Source: Alnus glutinosa (lineage: Eukaryota > Streptophyta > Magnoliopsida > Fagales > Betulaceae). From it: a stretch of DNA of 64,000 nt. Shown one piece after another: positions 34,619-44,640 of this stretch (position 1 is the first letter of the stretch; every line of letters begins with the position of its first letter). The stretch covers positions 24,433,501 to 24,497,500 of the forward strand of contig NC_084899.1 of assembly GCF_958979055.1 (NCBI RefSeq), written 5' to 3'. Below the pieces are notes generated by a model. The model made no database searches, had not been told where the DNA came from, and was given only the letters and a program-made list of their open reading frames with translations. The translations under genes and the position numbers were made by a program.

Positions 34619-37600
34619 CTAGACAGTTTTAGTTTTAGGAACCTTCTTCTTGGATTGTCTCCTCGGAATAGAGTTCTTCATCCCTATGAAAAACAGTAAA
34701 GCCCCAAAAAGAGCCATATTCTGCAACAACAAGGTGGGCATATATTACTTCAGACTTGAGAACATCATGTGGAACATATTATAACAGTGGCTGTATTTCA
34801 GGAGTATAGAAAATATAAAATGGAGCTGGCAATACAGTAACCTGAGTAAATTTGATGAAAAGTTGAGCAAATTCTTTCTCCTCACTGTCATAGTTGTAGA
34901 AATCATATACAATCGGAGCAGCAATCAGCTGATGCAAAAGCTGTGCAGAGGAAACAACACTTGTGAATGATTAATTGGTCAAAAAAGAAAGGGTCGGGAT
35001 GCATCTTAGGCACTGGCAGATGACTCAAGTGCCCCTGAACCCTGGTAGTCATAAAAGATCGAAAGTAAATTAAGTAGCATGGTTGACATTCGTACCAGAA
35101 GATAGGCTCCAAGAGAGCTGCCAAATATAAAGATGATTCCCCCAATGCCCTTCAGTGCTATAGTTGCAGCAACTAAATGTTTCACCTATGGCAGAACATC
35201 CATGAAAAAAAAAAAAGTCAGAAAACAATGTTGTAGACAGGTCAAGCACACAAAGTGAGGTATATATAACGTCAAATCTGTTATTAAAAATTATGTATTT
35301 ACAATACACAGCTTATATCCCCTTTTACATATTGTCATAAGAATCTGCTGGATGGATGGCCCTTAACATAATGCAAGAAACTCTTAAGAAAGGCCTTTCT
35401 ACATCCCAATCGAAAACTTAAATCTGTGCTGAATCATTGTGTTCTTACAAGCTTTGCCCCATGAATAGGTGCAATGAACCATATGAAAGAGGAAAGCCCA
35501 CGTCCCACTTCAACAATTAATTTCGTTATTTTTATCATTTGCTTCCCATAACCTCACCTTCTATTAACACTTTTCACTATGAAAACCTTCGTATCAACGT
35601 TTTCTACTCCTAGTGATATACATATACCAAGAGTATGGTGCCAAAAGGGGGAGCATGACAATTGGTGCAGCTTACCAAATGCGTTTTCATCTTCAAACAG
35701 CTGGTGCCAAATGCCCCAGTCCCATTCCACAGAGAGAACACAAATCAAAAGAAAGAAAATTTGGTTTTAAAATTCACTTTTTTCCCCATATAAGTTGTTT
35801 AAATTTTAGAATATTCTAACCGAAATTACTTTAAACTACTAAATGACAAACACACATGGGCGCACACGAGTGCGCACACAGATTCTCACTTCAATATCTG
35901 GCACTTGGATGGCAACATGAGACTGAACACGTTTTGTAAAGACATCAAACTTTGGTCCGAGAGCCTTTGCTGCCGGTCCCCCATCTACTCCATATTCATT
36001 GAACCTATAAAGAGGAATAAATCCCAATATCTTATAATCAAGAAACCTAAGAAATCATATCAACTAGAAATGTTAGCATTTATAACCAAGGATTGCTTCA
36101 ACAAAAGCAAGCCCCTAATGATTTTCATCCAAAGAAAGGAACTTAATGATGTCACAGAGTGAATTACAAGTTTGATCTAAAACAAAATGAAATCAAGCAA
36201 ATTAAGATAAACTTTCCCAAAACCAGCCATTGTTATAAAATAAAAGGTTTAATCAGGAACTTGCTAGCAAATCATATTAACAAGTCTTGCTAAGATCTAT
36301 ATTATATGGCATCTCCAAAAAAAAAGTCTAAATGGTTTCAGCGCAGGGTTTGAAGAAATTAGTGGAGAACAGAGAAACAGTTCTCTTGATCCATTCCAGA
36401 AAATAATATATCAAACACTAAGAACCATCTATTGACAGAAAGTTTGTTAAATACCAGACTTCGCTTTTTTTTAATCATTATTATTATTTCCAGAAATTCC
36501 TCTTATCCAAGGCACCTTAGCACAAGGAAACTGGAGAACCAAACTTATGCAGAAATTGACGGAGTCCAATACAAATTCTTCGGTTGATTCCTGTTACGTT
36601 GGTTGGTGGTAGACTTCTTGGCACAAGCTTTCAGTGTCCAGTTAGAAGAACATTTATCTTTATTATCTTATCTTGTCAGTAACGTGGATTCCAGTAGTAG
36701 TAGTTTAGTTCATCAACAATAGGCCAACGCCTATACAAACAATGTGATTGAGTCTTTATGAGATATGCAAGTATTTGAAAGTTTCCCAAACTTTTCTATG
36801 AGATGAGACTCCACCAAAGCCAGTGAGATTCTGCTTCAACCTATTGTTATTTCAGTGAGATTCTGAATTAATGTGAGATTTATCTTTATTTTCTTCTGTT
36901 CTTTACGTGTGCTGCCTCACAACCTTTCATACTAGGAACCCTAGTTCCCTCTTTGTGACCTCATCACTTAAATTCAAGCACAAATCAACTAAAAAAACAA
37001 CCTTTAGACACCATCAACCGTTGTCACATTCTGCAAAAACTCATTCCATTTCTAGGCTTCTAACCACAAGTTGTACCAAATGATGTTCAAAAACTATAAA
37101 GTACATGATTATTTTAATATATGAAAATTTCAAACTACACAGAAATTGACACATTTAGCCCAATCTGTAGCTCTATAGCTTGTATATTCTGCTCCAACCA
37201 ATAGTTGTTATGGAAACAAAAGCAGCCAATATATTTGTTTTAAACAGCAAACTCATCAATGCCATATCATAATTAGTAGCCCATAATGAGCTAAACTCAG
37301 TGATAATGAAGTTACCTAAACTAGGTTGGAAAATAACATTCAATTACTCAAACCCATCATTTTACTTTTCTGCCAGAAGTACTCACTGATAAAGAAAATG
37401 CAGATCTATACCATTTCACTCTTAAATGGTCAAAGACTCAATATAACAGATCCAACAAGAACAAGAACTGCCAAATCTAAAACAAAAAACTACTCAAAAC
37501 CCAGAATTATATTTGCCTAAAAGAAGACATATGCGCTGAATAATTAATAAAATCACAATAATATAAAGAAAAAAAATGATATCGGAAGCATATGAAAGCT

Positions 37601-37686
37601 TAAAAAGAAACTACTTACTCTTGGTAAGCAGAGAGTATGAAAACAGAGGCGAAGAGAACTCTCCCAAGAAACGAAGCGAAAGCCAT
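34619..37686 (-). CDS. HR-like lesion-inducing protein (HRLI-like), small multi-pass membrane protein
   Basis: Five exons on the minus strand (37619-37686, 35890-36004, 35096-35185, 34842-34940, 34619-34720) join in frame to 157 residues, matching the family length of about 158. The protein starts MAFASFLGRVLFASVFILSA, a hydrophobic first membrane segment. A soluble stretch with FNEYGVDGGPAAKALGPKFD follows. Two hydrophobic segments (VAATIALKGIGGIIFIFGSS, then LGAYLL) come next, then an acidic link YDFYNYDSEEKEFAQ. A last membrane segment (MALFGALLFFIGMK) leads to a basic, Lys-rich tail ending KTKTV. These are the landmarks of the HRLI / DoxX-SURF4-like family. The molecular activity is unknown; overexpression of relatives causes lesion-like cell death. 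A CT-rich leader precedes the ATG. Intron 1 is about 1.6 kb. Confidence 0.93.
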
Positions 37687-39513
37687 TGCCTTTTCTACGT
37701 AGAGAAACAGAGAGAGGAAATCTAGGTGAAGCCCTGAACTCTCTCTGAGTCTTTCTCTGTCTCTGTCTCTCTCTTAATCGATTTCTTTACGACACGGCAA
37801 AAGAGGGGGATTTGAAAGAAACGTGAGGGGCTAGGGGTATTCTTGTCTAAATGTAAAAGTCTTTGCGTTGAAGTGCCGCAGTGGGCTGCTTTTTCGAAAG
37901 AAGCGAAACAATGGGCCGATGGGCGCGTCTGAGATTTTGAGTCTGTGCTCTGAAATGCCCTTGGCTTTCATCAAATTTACCTTTTCTCTAATTTCTTTGA
38001 CAATTGGATGTAAATTAGGAAAGCTTCCATGTTAATGAAGAGTCAAATTCACATTTACTCTTTTATGGCATTTAGGGAGGTAGAAATGCTTGGGATATTA
38101 TTTTTTTTTTTTTACCAAGAGACGGGTATCAAAGATGATGTAAAATTTATTTATTGAAAATTATCAAAACAATTAATAAAAATAAATTGTATGGATATCA
38201 ATAAATAAGCTCCACACCATCTTAGTATTCATCACTTAGTAAAAAATTTGGTACCTCAAACATTTGATGCTGATGTATACTACATTTAGTCCTATGATGA
38301 GGAGGCAATTTCAAGTTTGGGAGCACACAATATTTAAGAACAAAGTTAGGCCAATCTATTTGTCATTAATACGTGTGAGAAAGGTGGAGCCAATTTCAAG
38401 TTTGGAAGCACAATATTTAAGAACAAAGTAAATTCGATCTTTTAAATTGACATTTATCATTAATGCATGTGATTATCATATACATTTTTAAATTGACAAC
38501 TGGCATATGAGAATTACATACTCTAATTGCATATATTAATTTAATATCCTAGGTTGGAAGGACTTCCTCCAACCCAGCTTTGAGGAAACTTTGTTCATTT
38601 TTTGGACAGAAATTAACTGCAAAGTGGTTTGTAGCTAATTCCTACAAACCAGTCTAATAAATTGACAAGTGTCCCTTAACATGTGAGAAGCATGTGCTAT
38701 TAAAATACGTGTTTCTTACCTGTTAAATGATACAAGTCACTTTATTATATTGATTTATAAGAATTACCTACAAACCAGTAGCTAATCCTTGTCCTTATTT
38801 ATCTTCTCAATATTTAAGCCCTATACCCATGATTGCCATCCAAATGAGCCTCAGTCGTGAGATGGTTAATTGGTTATATTCCTTTACAAAACAATGTGAC
38901 CTCTAAATACTAAAATAGTTTAAGAACAAAGTCAAGGTGTATGCATCATTGAGGTACGATATGCTTATAATTTTTGTACAACTATTGCAAAACTTTAAGA
39001 GCTTTTTTTTAAAAAAAAATAAACATTGAATATGTAAAATTCACACGTAAAAAAAACAGAGATATATATATATATATATTAAAATTATATATGAGTTATA
39101 CAAAGATTGTAAACGTATCATATCCCCGGCCTCATTAGTAATAAATGTAGCTTTAGGTACAACTCACAAGATTTTGATTTATCAAGCCATTTGGTATGTG
39201 ATGTGTGCAATCAATCCATCCAAAATAACTGAATTATTAATTCCATTAAGTGATAATGTATCAAATTCTTAATCAAAGAAACGATATAGAAAATTTTGAC
39301 TAAAAAGAAAAAAGTAAATATTTGGGGTACTAATTATTACAATCCATTACAAATTGGCATGGTAGTCTAGTACTTGGTACTGACACATTAGCTACAACTA
39401 AATTTAATTATTTAGTGACTGACTCACATGGTGAGTTCCACGTGAATTGTCACATCAATATGTAAGGGATTCATTAAAAGTTATAATACCCCTAGCAAAA
39501 CTAAAAAATAAGT
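37687..39513. other. Promoter side of the HRLI gene and MITE-bearing spacer
   Basis: A CT-rich leader lies at about 37735-37785. An imperfect direct repeat of about 42 bp lies at 38307-38348 and 38393-38433 ('caatttcaagtttgg.agcac..aatatttaagaac'). An inverted-repeat element spans about 38620-38800 (TTTGTAGCTAATTCCTACAAACCAG and its complement). A copy of the TACTACAAC-type MITE family lies at about 39388-39500. No gene. Confidence 0.45.
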
Positions 39514-39522
39514 AATAGAAAA

Positions 39523-39690
39523 GAGTAATGCTAGAGGTCCACTTGTATCTCTCTTGTGTCACTAAAAATTGACATGGCTTTTAAAGTCACAATTAGATTT
39601 GAGATAATCACTATTAAATTTTGATTTAATAGTAATTTTAAGAGCCACGTTAATTTTAAGATGACACAAGAGGAACCTCTAGCCTTAATT
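39523..39690. mobile_element. Mutator-type MITE
   Basis: The ends read GAGTAATGCTAGAGG and, in complement, AATTAAGGCTAGAGG. The 9-bp flanks AATAGAAAA and GATAGAAAA match at 8 of 9. The interior matches the MITE at 59508-59690 and a half copy near 4110. Confidence 0.6.
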
Positions 39691-39788
39691 GATAGAAAAA
39701 CTATTTTTGTTTTTAGGGGGAGGGGGGGAAGGTAACTGATTTATTTTCCTTTTAACTAAATAGCAAGTTCTACTTAGAAAAAAATATC

Positions 39789-40358
39789 TTAGAAGTCCTC
39801 GATGTATGACTTTTTATCAAATAACTCCTTAAGGTTTAACTTTTATCGATTTACTCCATAAAGTTTCAAATTGTTAACAAATGCATATTTTTATCTACCT
39901 TTTGTTAAATTTATAACGGTTCTGCCGCATTATGCACAATAAAAAAGCGACATGGGTCTCATTTAATAAAAAAAGATAAAATTATATATATAGATGAGAA
40001 GATGAAAAAAAAAAACAGAGGTGAGGAGTAGCGAGAGGGGCTTGTGTAGCTGTCCCCCACACTTGGGGTGACCCGAGCAACCACACCACCCTTGATAATT
40101 TTTATTTTAAATAATAATAATAAAAAAAGAAAAAAAATTTCTTTTTCTTTTTTATATTTTTTATTATTTTTATTTTTATTTTATTAAATAGGACATATGT
40201 CACCTTTTGATTTGATATGTCGTGGTAACACTATTAAAAATTTAACGGAAGGTAAATGAAGAATCTATTTGATACCAATTGAATCTTTAAAGAAAAATTG
40301 ATAAAATTTAACCTTAAAGATTTGATAAAAGGTCATACTTATGATGTCACCCTCTAGA
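39789..40358. mobile_element. Long-inverted-repeat element with a GC-rich core (second family member by design)
   Basis: The left arm (about 39789-39965) and right arm (about 40190-40358) are diverged inverted copies (left GTATGACTTTTTATCAAAT, right complement GTATGACCTTTTATCAAAT). The core at 40040-40100 holds GGGGTGACCC/CCACACCACCC words between poly-A/T tracts. The layout is the same as 14808-15478, though the arms differ. It lies directly upstream of the PPR gene. Confidence 0.55.
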
Positions 40359-40562
40359 ACATATTTTTTTTTTTTTCCTTGTACTTAATACAAATTCCAA
40401 TAAATGGATCAACTTATTTTCCACCCAAACCCGGGTTGAACCGATCCGCAGCTCTTGTATAAACTGAGATGGTGCTGGGCTGCTGGCTGCAGAGCCCTGA
40501 GCAGCTTTGCACTCCTAAAATACAACAGGAATCGTCAGTTAGACCAGTGTTTGTGGAAGTAC

Positions 40563-42347
40563 ATGAAATCTATATCTAACTTTAACCCTTTATCAATCCC
40601 AAAATCCCTTCATCAACCCAACCCACTAACTGATCAGAAACAAAATTTATTCGACCAGTTGAAGAAATGTTCCAGCCTAAAGAACCTGGAATCTGCGTAT
40701 GCCTCTATGATCAAAACCAATGCAGACCAAGACTGTTTCTTGGTGAACCAGTATATCAGCGCATGTTCGACCTTTTCGCGCATAGATTACGCAGTTTTAG
40801 CATTTACCCAGATGGAAAATCCTAATGTTTTTGTCTATAATGCAATGATAAGAGGCTTTGTTCGTTGTTTTCACCCTAAAAAAGCTTTGGAATGTTACAT
40901 AGAAATGTTGAGAGCTAAGGTTATGCCAACAAGTTATACGTTCTCCTCGTTGATTAAGGCTTGTTCCTCGGTATCGGCTTTGGGGTTTGGTGAAGCTGTA
41001 CAGTGTCACATTTGGAGAAATGGGTTTAGTTCGCATGTGTTTGTTCAGACTGCTTTGATTGATTTCTATTCGAGTTTAGGTAAACTTGGTAGATCGATAC
41101 GGGTGTTTGATGAAATGCCTGAAAAAGATGTTTTTGCATGGACTTCGATGGTTGCGGCTCACATCCGGGCTGGGGAGTTGAGTTCTGCAAGGAGATTGTT
41201 TGACGAGATGCCTGAGAGGAATACTGCAACGTGGAACACTTTGATTGATGGATATGCGAGAATGGGGAATGTGGAATCTGCGGAGTTGTTGTTCATTCAG
41301 ATGCCTGAAAAGGATATAATCTCCTGGACAACCATGATCACTTGCTATTCTCAGAACAAGAAATTCAGAGAAGCATTAGAAGTATTTAGTGAAATGACAA
41401 GAAATGGGATCAGTCCTGACGAAGTTACCATGGCAACTGTTATATCAGCTTGTGCCCATATTGGAGCACTAGACCTTGGAAAGGAAATACATCTTTATGC
41501 ATTGCAGAATGGATTTGATCTTGATGTTTATATTGGGTCTGCACTGATTGATATGTATGCCAAGTGTGGGAGCTTGGATAGGTCACTTTTGGTTTTCTTC
41601 AAGTTGCGGGAAAAAAACCTGTTTTGTTGGAATTCAGTAATTGAAGGGCTTGCAGTTCACGGATATGCAGATGAAGCACTAAAGATGTTTGACAGAATGG
41701 AGAGGGAGAAGGTCAAGCCAAATGGGGTTACTTTTATTAGTGTTCTAAGCGCCTGCACACATGCAGGACTAGTTGAAGAAGGCCGTAGGAGGTTTCTGAG
41801 CATGACCAATGATTATTTCATCCCTCTCGAAGTTGGACACTATGGATGCATAGTTGATCTACTGAGCAAAGCGGGTTTGCTTGAAGATGCACTCGAATTG
41901 GTTAGAAGCATGAAAAACGGATGCTGCAATCAAACTACTACGCTAATGTGCAACCGTAAAGTCGAACCCAACTCCATCATCTGGGGTGCCTTGTTGGGCG
42001 GGTGCAAGCTCCATAGGAACTTGGAGATTGCTCAACTTGCTGTTAATGAACTCTTGGTTTTAGAGCCACACAACAGTGGCTATTACAACCTGCTCGTTAA
42101 CATGTATGCTGAAGTAAATAGATGGGGTGAGGTTGCAAAAACCCGGGCAGCCATGAAAGATCTAGGGATAGAAAAGAGATGTCCTGGATCGAGTTGGATT
42201 GAAATGGAGAAGAAGATTCATCAGTTTTCCGCTTCTGATAAATCTCACCCATCTTCTAGTGAAATTCACTTGCTTCTGGCTGAATTAGATGGGCAGCTGA
42301 AGTTAGCTGGTTTTATGCCTGAACTAAAGTGGGGGGATTCAGGCTGA
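40563..42347 (+). CDS. Pentatricopeptide repeat protein, PLS type, E/E+ class, intronless
   Basis: A single exon of 594 codons. The first in-frame ATG is at 40563; the open frame extends further upstream (to 40455) but without an ATG, so I start at MKSISNFNPL. From about residue 80 on, tandem PLS-type PPR motifs run (NPNVFVYNAMIRGF, PEKDVFAWTSMVAAH, PERNTATWNTLIDGYA, PEKDIISWTTMITCY, KNLFCWNSVIEGLA). The E domain follows (VEPNSIIWGALLGGCKLH) and then an E+-like end (GSSWIEMEKKIHQFSASDKSHP); no DYW domain is present. Such proteins bind single organellar RNA sites, often for C-to-U editing with a DYW partner in trans, in mitochondria or plastids. The N-terminus is Ser/Asn/Pro-rich with few acidic residues, compatible with a transit peptide. 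It appears to correspond to Arabidopsis At1g06143, whose locus neighbours the LHL1 gene At1g06150. Confidence 0.92.
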   Translation: MKSISNFNPLSIPKSLHQPNPLTDQKQNLFDQLKKCSSLKNLESAYASMIKTNADQDCFLVNQYISACSTFSRIDYAVLAFTQMENPNVFVYNAMIRGFVRCFHPKKALECYIEMLRAKVMPTSYTFSSLIKACSSVSALGFGEAVQCHIWRNGFSSHVFVQTALIDFYSSLGKLGRSIRVFDEMPEKDVFAWTSMVAAHIRAGELSSARRLFDEMPERNTATWNTLIDGYARMGNVESAELLFIQMPEKDIISWTTMITCYSQNKKFREALEVFSEMTRNGISPDEVTMATVISACAHIGALDLGKEIHLYALQNGFDLDVYIGSALIDMYAKCGSLDRSLLVFFKLREKNLFCWNSVIEGLAVHGYADEALKMFDRMEREKVKPNGVTFISVLSACTHAGLVEEGRRRFLSMTNDYFIPLEVGHYGCIVDLLSKAGLLEDALELVRSMKNGCCNQTTTLMCNRKVEPNSIIWGALLGGCKLHRNLEIAQLAVNELLVLEPHNSGYYNLLVNMYAEVNRWGEVAKTRAAMKDLGIEKRCPGSSWIEMEKKIHQFSASDKSHPSSSEIHLLLAELDGQLKLAGFMPELKWGDSG

Positions 42348-42426
42348 GCTGCTTACACCTTTTGGGATTGATGTAACAAATTATTTTCTTTGGGGATCTT
42401 GTGAGACTTGCCCCGCTAAATATTAC

Positions 42427-42595
42427 GAGAAATGATACATTTTTCAAATTTTTTCTCCAAAAGATGTCCTCAAGTGATTGTTACCATCCTTTGAGTTTTA
42501 TTATTTTGGAAAATATGTTACAATTTTATGGGATGGTGACACATCACTTGTAAACCAATTTTTAGAGAAAAATTTTGGAAAGTGTAGCATTTCTC
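42427..42595. mobile_element. Small MITE at the 3' end of the PPR gene
   Basis: The ends are GAGAAATGATACATTTTTC and the complement of GTAGCATTTCTC, with longer matching arms ('aaaattttttctcc', 'tcacttg'). It starts about 80 bp after the stop codon and may lie in the 3' untranslated region. No target duplication was recognised. Confidence 0.6.
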
Positions 42596-42949
42596 TGCTA
42601 TTCTTCGTACCCCTATTTATTACACATCGGTTGATATGACGTGTTTTAAGTGGCTGACATAAAAGATAAATGCTATAGGTACTTAAACTTTTACGAAGGG
42701 AGACTTACAAATTGATATGAAATCTGATGTGGCGTTTTCTCAATAAAAAACTTAACAGGCATTTATCTCTTTAATGTTCACGTCAGTGTACAATTTTTTT
42801 TTTTTTTTTTTTCCTTTCTTTCTAAAAAGCTGGTTCTTTCTCTCTCTCTCTCTCTCTCCAAGCTTTTCATTTTCTAAAAAAAAAAAAAGAAAAAAAACAA
42901 GACTCATCTTCCTGAATCTTCTCCAGGCCTCTCTCTTAAATTGTGCGGC

Positions 42950-43455
42950 TGAGGAGATCTCTCCAAGTCGGATGATGATGCACACGCTCCTCCAGGCCGA
43001 TTTTCGGTTCGGCATTATCTACTCCAACGCCGTTTCAAGCACTGTAGAGGTCAACTGCGCCGGGGAGGTGGTTAAGCACGAGCGTCTCGTTGACGACTAG
43101 TTCTTCATTATCTGCAAGGGCCAGGAACGAATCCGAGTGACCAATCTGGTTCGGACCAAGCCCTACCTATTCACCGAGGTGACGTGGTTGGAGGACTGGC
43201 CATCCAATGACGGGGAAGAGGATCTGGAGCCGTTGGCAAGCGAGGTGGAGGGGCACATGAAGGATGCGATTCGGCGCTCGAATCGGCTGGATGGGAAGCC
43301 GGAGAAGGAGGCACAGGACCTTCATTGGAACCTCTTTTTGACTCCGTTTTCGTTTTTCGTCGATAGCACATTCGAGGGCGCGCCAAGAGAGCAGCAGGCG
43401 CTACTAGAGTTGGAGGACACGGCACTGTGGCACCACCTCGCTGGTACACAGGCCA
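42950..43455 (+). pseudogene. Captured fragment of a LON N-terminal-domain protein gene
   Basis: In one frame the captured piece reads MMMHTLLQADFRFGIIYSNA, then GEVVKHERLVDD, an in-frame TAG, then FFIICKGQERIRVTNLVRTK, PYLFTEVTWLEDWPS and, further on, NRLDGKPEKEAQDL, FSFFVDSTFEGAP, REQQALLELEDTA. This is the LON substrate-binding (LAN) domain of the plant LON-domain proteins such as Arabidopsis At1g75460/At1g19740. One nonsense codon (near 43098, where relatives have Arg) interrupts an otherwise continuous frame. No start codon, first exon or 3' end of the parent gene is present. The full parent is not in this window. Confidence 0.85.
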
Positions 43456-43459
43456 TTGT

Positions 43460-43460
<1 letters not shown>

Positions 43461-43494
<34 letters not shown>

Positions 43495-43496
43495 AG
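43461..43496. repeat. (GC)n(GA)n microsatellite in the Pack-MULE
   Basis: An alternating GC run passes directly into a GA run, just inside the right arm. Confidence 0.85.
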
Positions 43497-44159
43497 AGGC
43501 ATTGTGGTTGAGGCAGAAATTCTTTTTTTTTTTTTTTTTTTTTCAAGAAAATGAAAAGCTTGGAGAGAGAAAGAACCAGCTTTTTAGAAAGGGAAAAAAA
43601 AAATGTACATTGATGTGAACAGTAAAGAGAAAACGCATGTTAAGTTTTTTAATTGAGAAAGTTCACGTCAGATTCTACATCAGTTTGTAAGCTTCCCTTT
43701 ATAGAAGTTTAAGTACATATAGCATTTCTCGACATAAAAAACCATTCAAAACAAGTCACGTCAATCAGTGTAAAATGTGTGTGATAAATAAGTGTGAAGA
43801 ATATCATTACTTTATGGTTTTTGGGTTTGACACGCGGGATATTCATTGACAATTAAACGCTAGGCACCTTCATCTTGTGCCCAATTAACACTTCTTATAT
43901 TCTGAAATTTTATTTGAGCTTTTGAAACAAGAAAAGTTTTTATACTCTATTAATCCCATTAAAAATGTGTGTGAAAATTATAAACTTAATAAATAAAAGT
44001 AATTTAATAGACCGAAAACCAATATAAAAGAAAACTTTATCTTTTGAAAGGACTTGGAAAGCGATTTTGCAAGTTTTGCTAGAATTGTGATTATTATTAT
44101 TATTATTATTATTTTTTGTGATAATAATGGGATCAATTGCATTACTCAATAAAATTATT

Positions 44160-44640
44160 CTCGCTCCACGAGTACAATGGCTTGGATAAGGGAAGGACAC
44201 TCCCCTCTCCAAGTCTTATCTAATGACTGAGAAATTGCGTATTTTAAAATCACATGGACTGCCATATTAGCACCTCTCTTAACATGATGCACATCAACAG
44301 AGCTAAAGGAGGGAAAGCTAGAGACGGTCTTGGCCATATGCTTGATTACATACCTCCTCCTTCATCAAAGCCGACATCACCACCAAAGAATCCCCTTCCA
44401 AAATCACCTTTTGATATCCCCGCCTCTCTGCCAAAAGAAATTGCATGCCAAGATGCTATTGCCTCTGCCATTGGTGGGTCAACTATGAATGGGGAATTTG
44501 GTGAGCCCTTGTTGCTACAAGCCTACAACCCAACCTCCTGCATCTCTTATGACTATCCCAACTTCCATTTTCATGGCTACTTATCTACTGCCGCGTCCAC
44601 GTTAATCTTCCATTTTCCATTGGGGGGGGTCTAGTCCACC
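44160..44640 (-). mobile_element. LINE (L1-like) RNase H domain remnant
   Basis: On the minus strand, broken pieces read like the C-terminal RNase H domain common to plant LINEs and their captured copies: an ATRAHQIP-like stretch, then AEAIASWHA-like, FGREAG, a GDSLVVMSAL piece and finally VHHVKRGANMAVHVILKYAI. Several stops and frameshifts interrupt it, and the reverse transcriptase part is absent. It is a 5'-truncated, decayed copy. Confidence 0.65.

Larger units (their letters stand above)
42665..43730 (+). mobile_element. Pack-MULE carrying a LON-domain gene fragment
   Basis: A 1066-bp element has a perfect 9-bp target duplication GACATAAAA (42656-42664 and 43731-43739). Inverted repeats of about 190-215 bp begin GAKAAATGCTATAKGTACTT and continue through CTAAAAAGCTGGTTCTTTC into 'ccaagcttttcattttct'. 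The duplication length and long TIRs are diagnostic of Mutator-like elements. Between the arms, about 42925-43455 is GC-rich coding-like DNA of cellular origin, not transposase. The right part holds a (GC)n(GA)n run (43461-43496). It is non-autonomous, and the two arms differ at a modest number of sites, so it is not very recent. Confidence 0.88.
42596..43797. mobile_element. GAGTAATG-type MITE interrupted by the Pack-MULE
   Basis: The flanks of the Pack-MULE (42596-42655 and about 43740-43797) are inverted copies of each other ('attcttcgtacccctattta' versus complement 'attcttcacacttattta', both leading to GACGTG then TGTTTTAAGTGG/TGTTTTGAATGG). They also match the MITE at 58242-58383. The Pack-MULE therefore jumped into an existing MITE. 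Confidence 0.6.

Noticed and set aside
40455-40562. N-terminal extension of the PPR reading frame
   Set aside because: The frame is open but starts with TTG; the first in-frame ATG is at 40563.
43171-43449. Minus-strand ORF within the Pack-MULE
   Set aside because: It is the antisense shadow of the captured LON-domain fragment.
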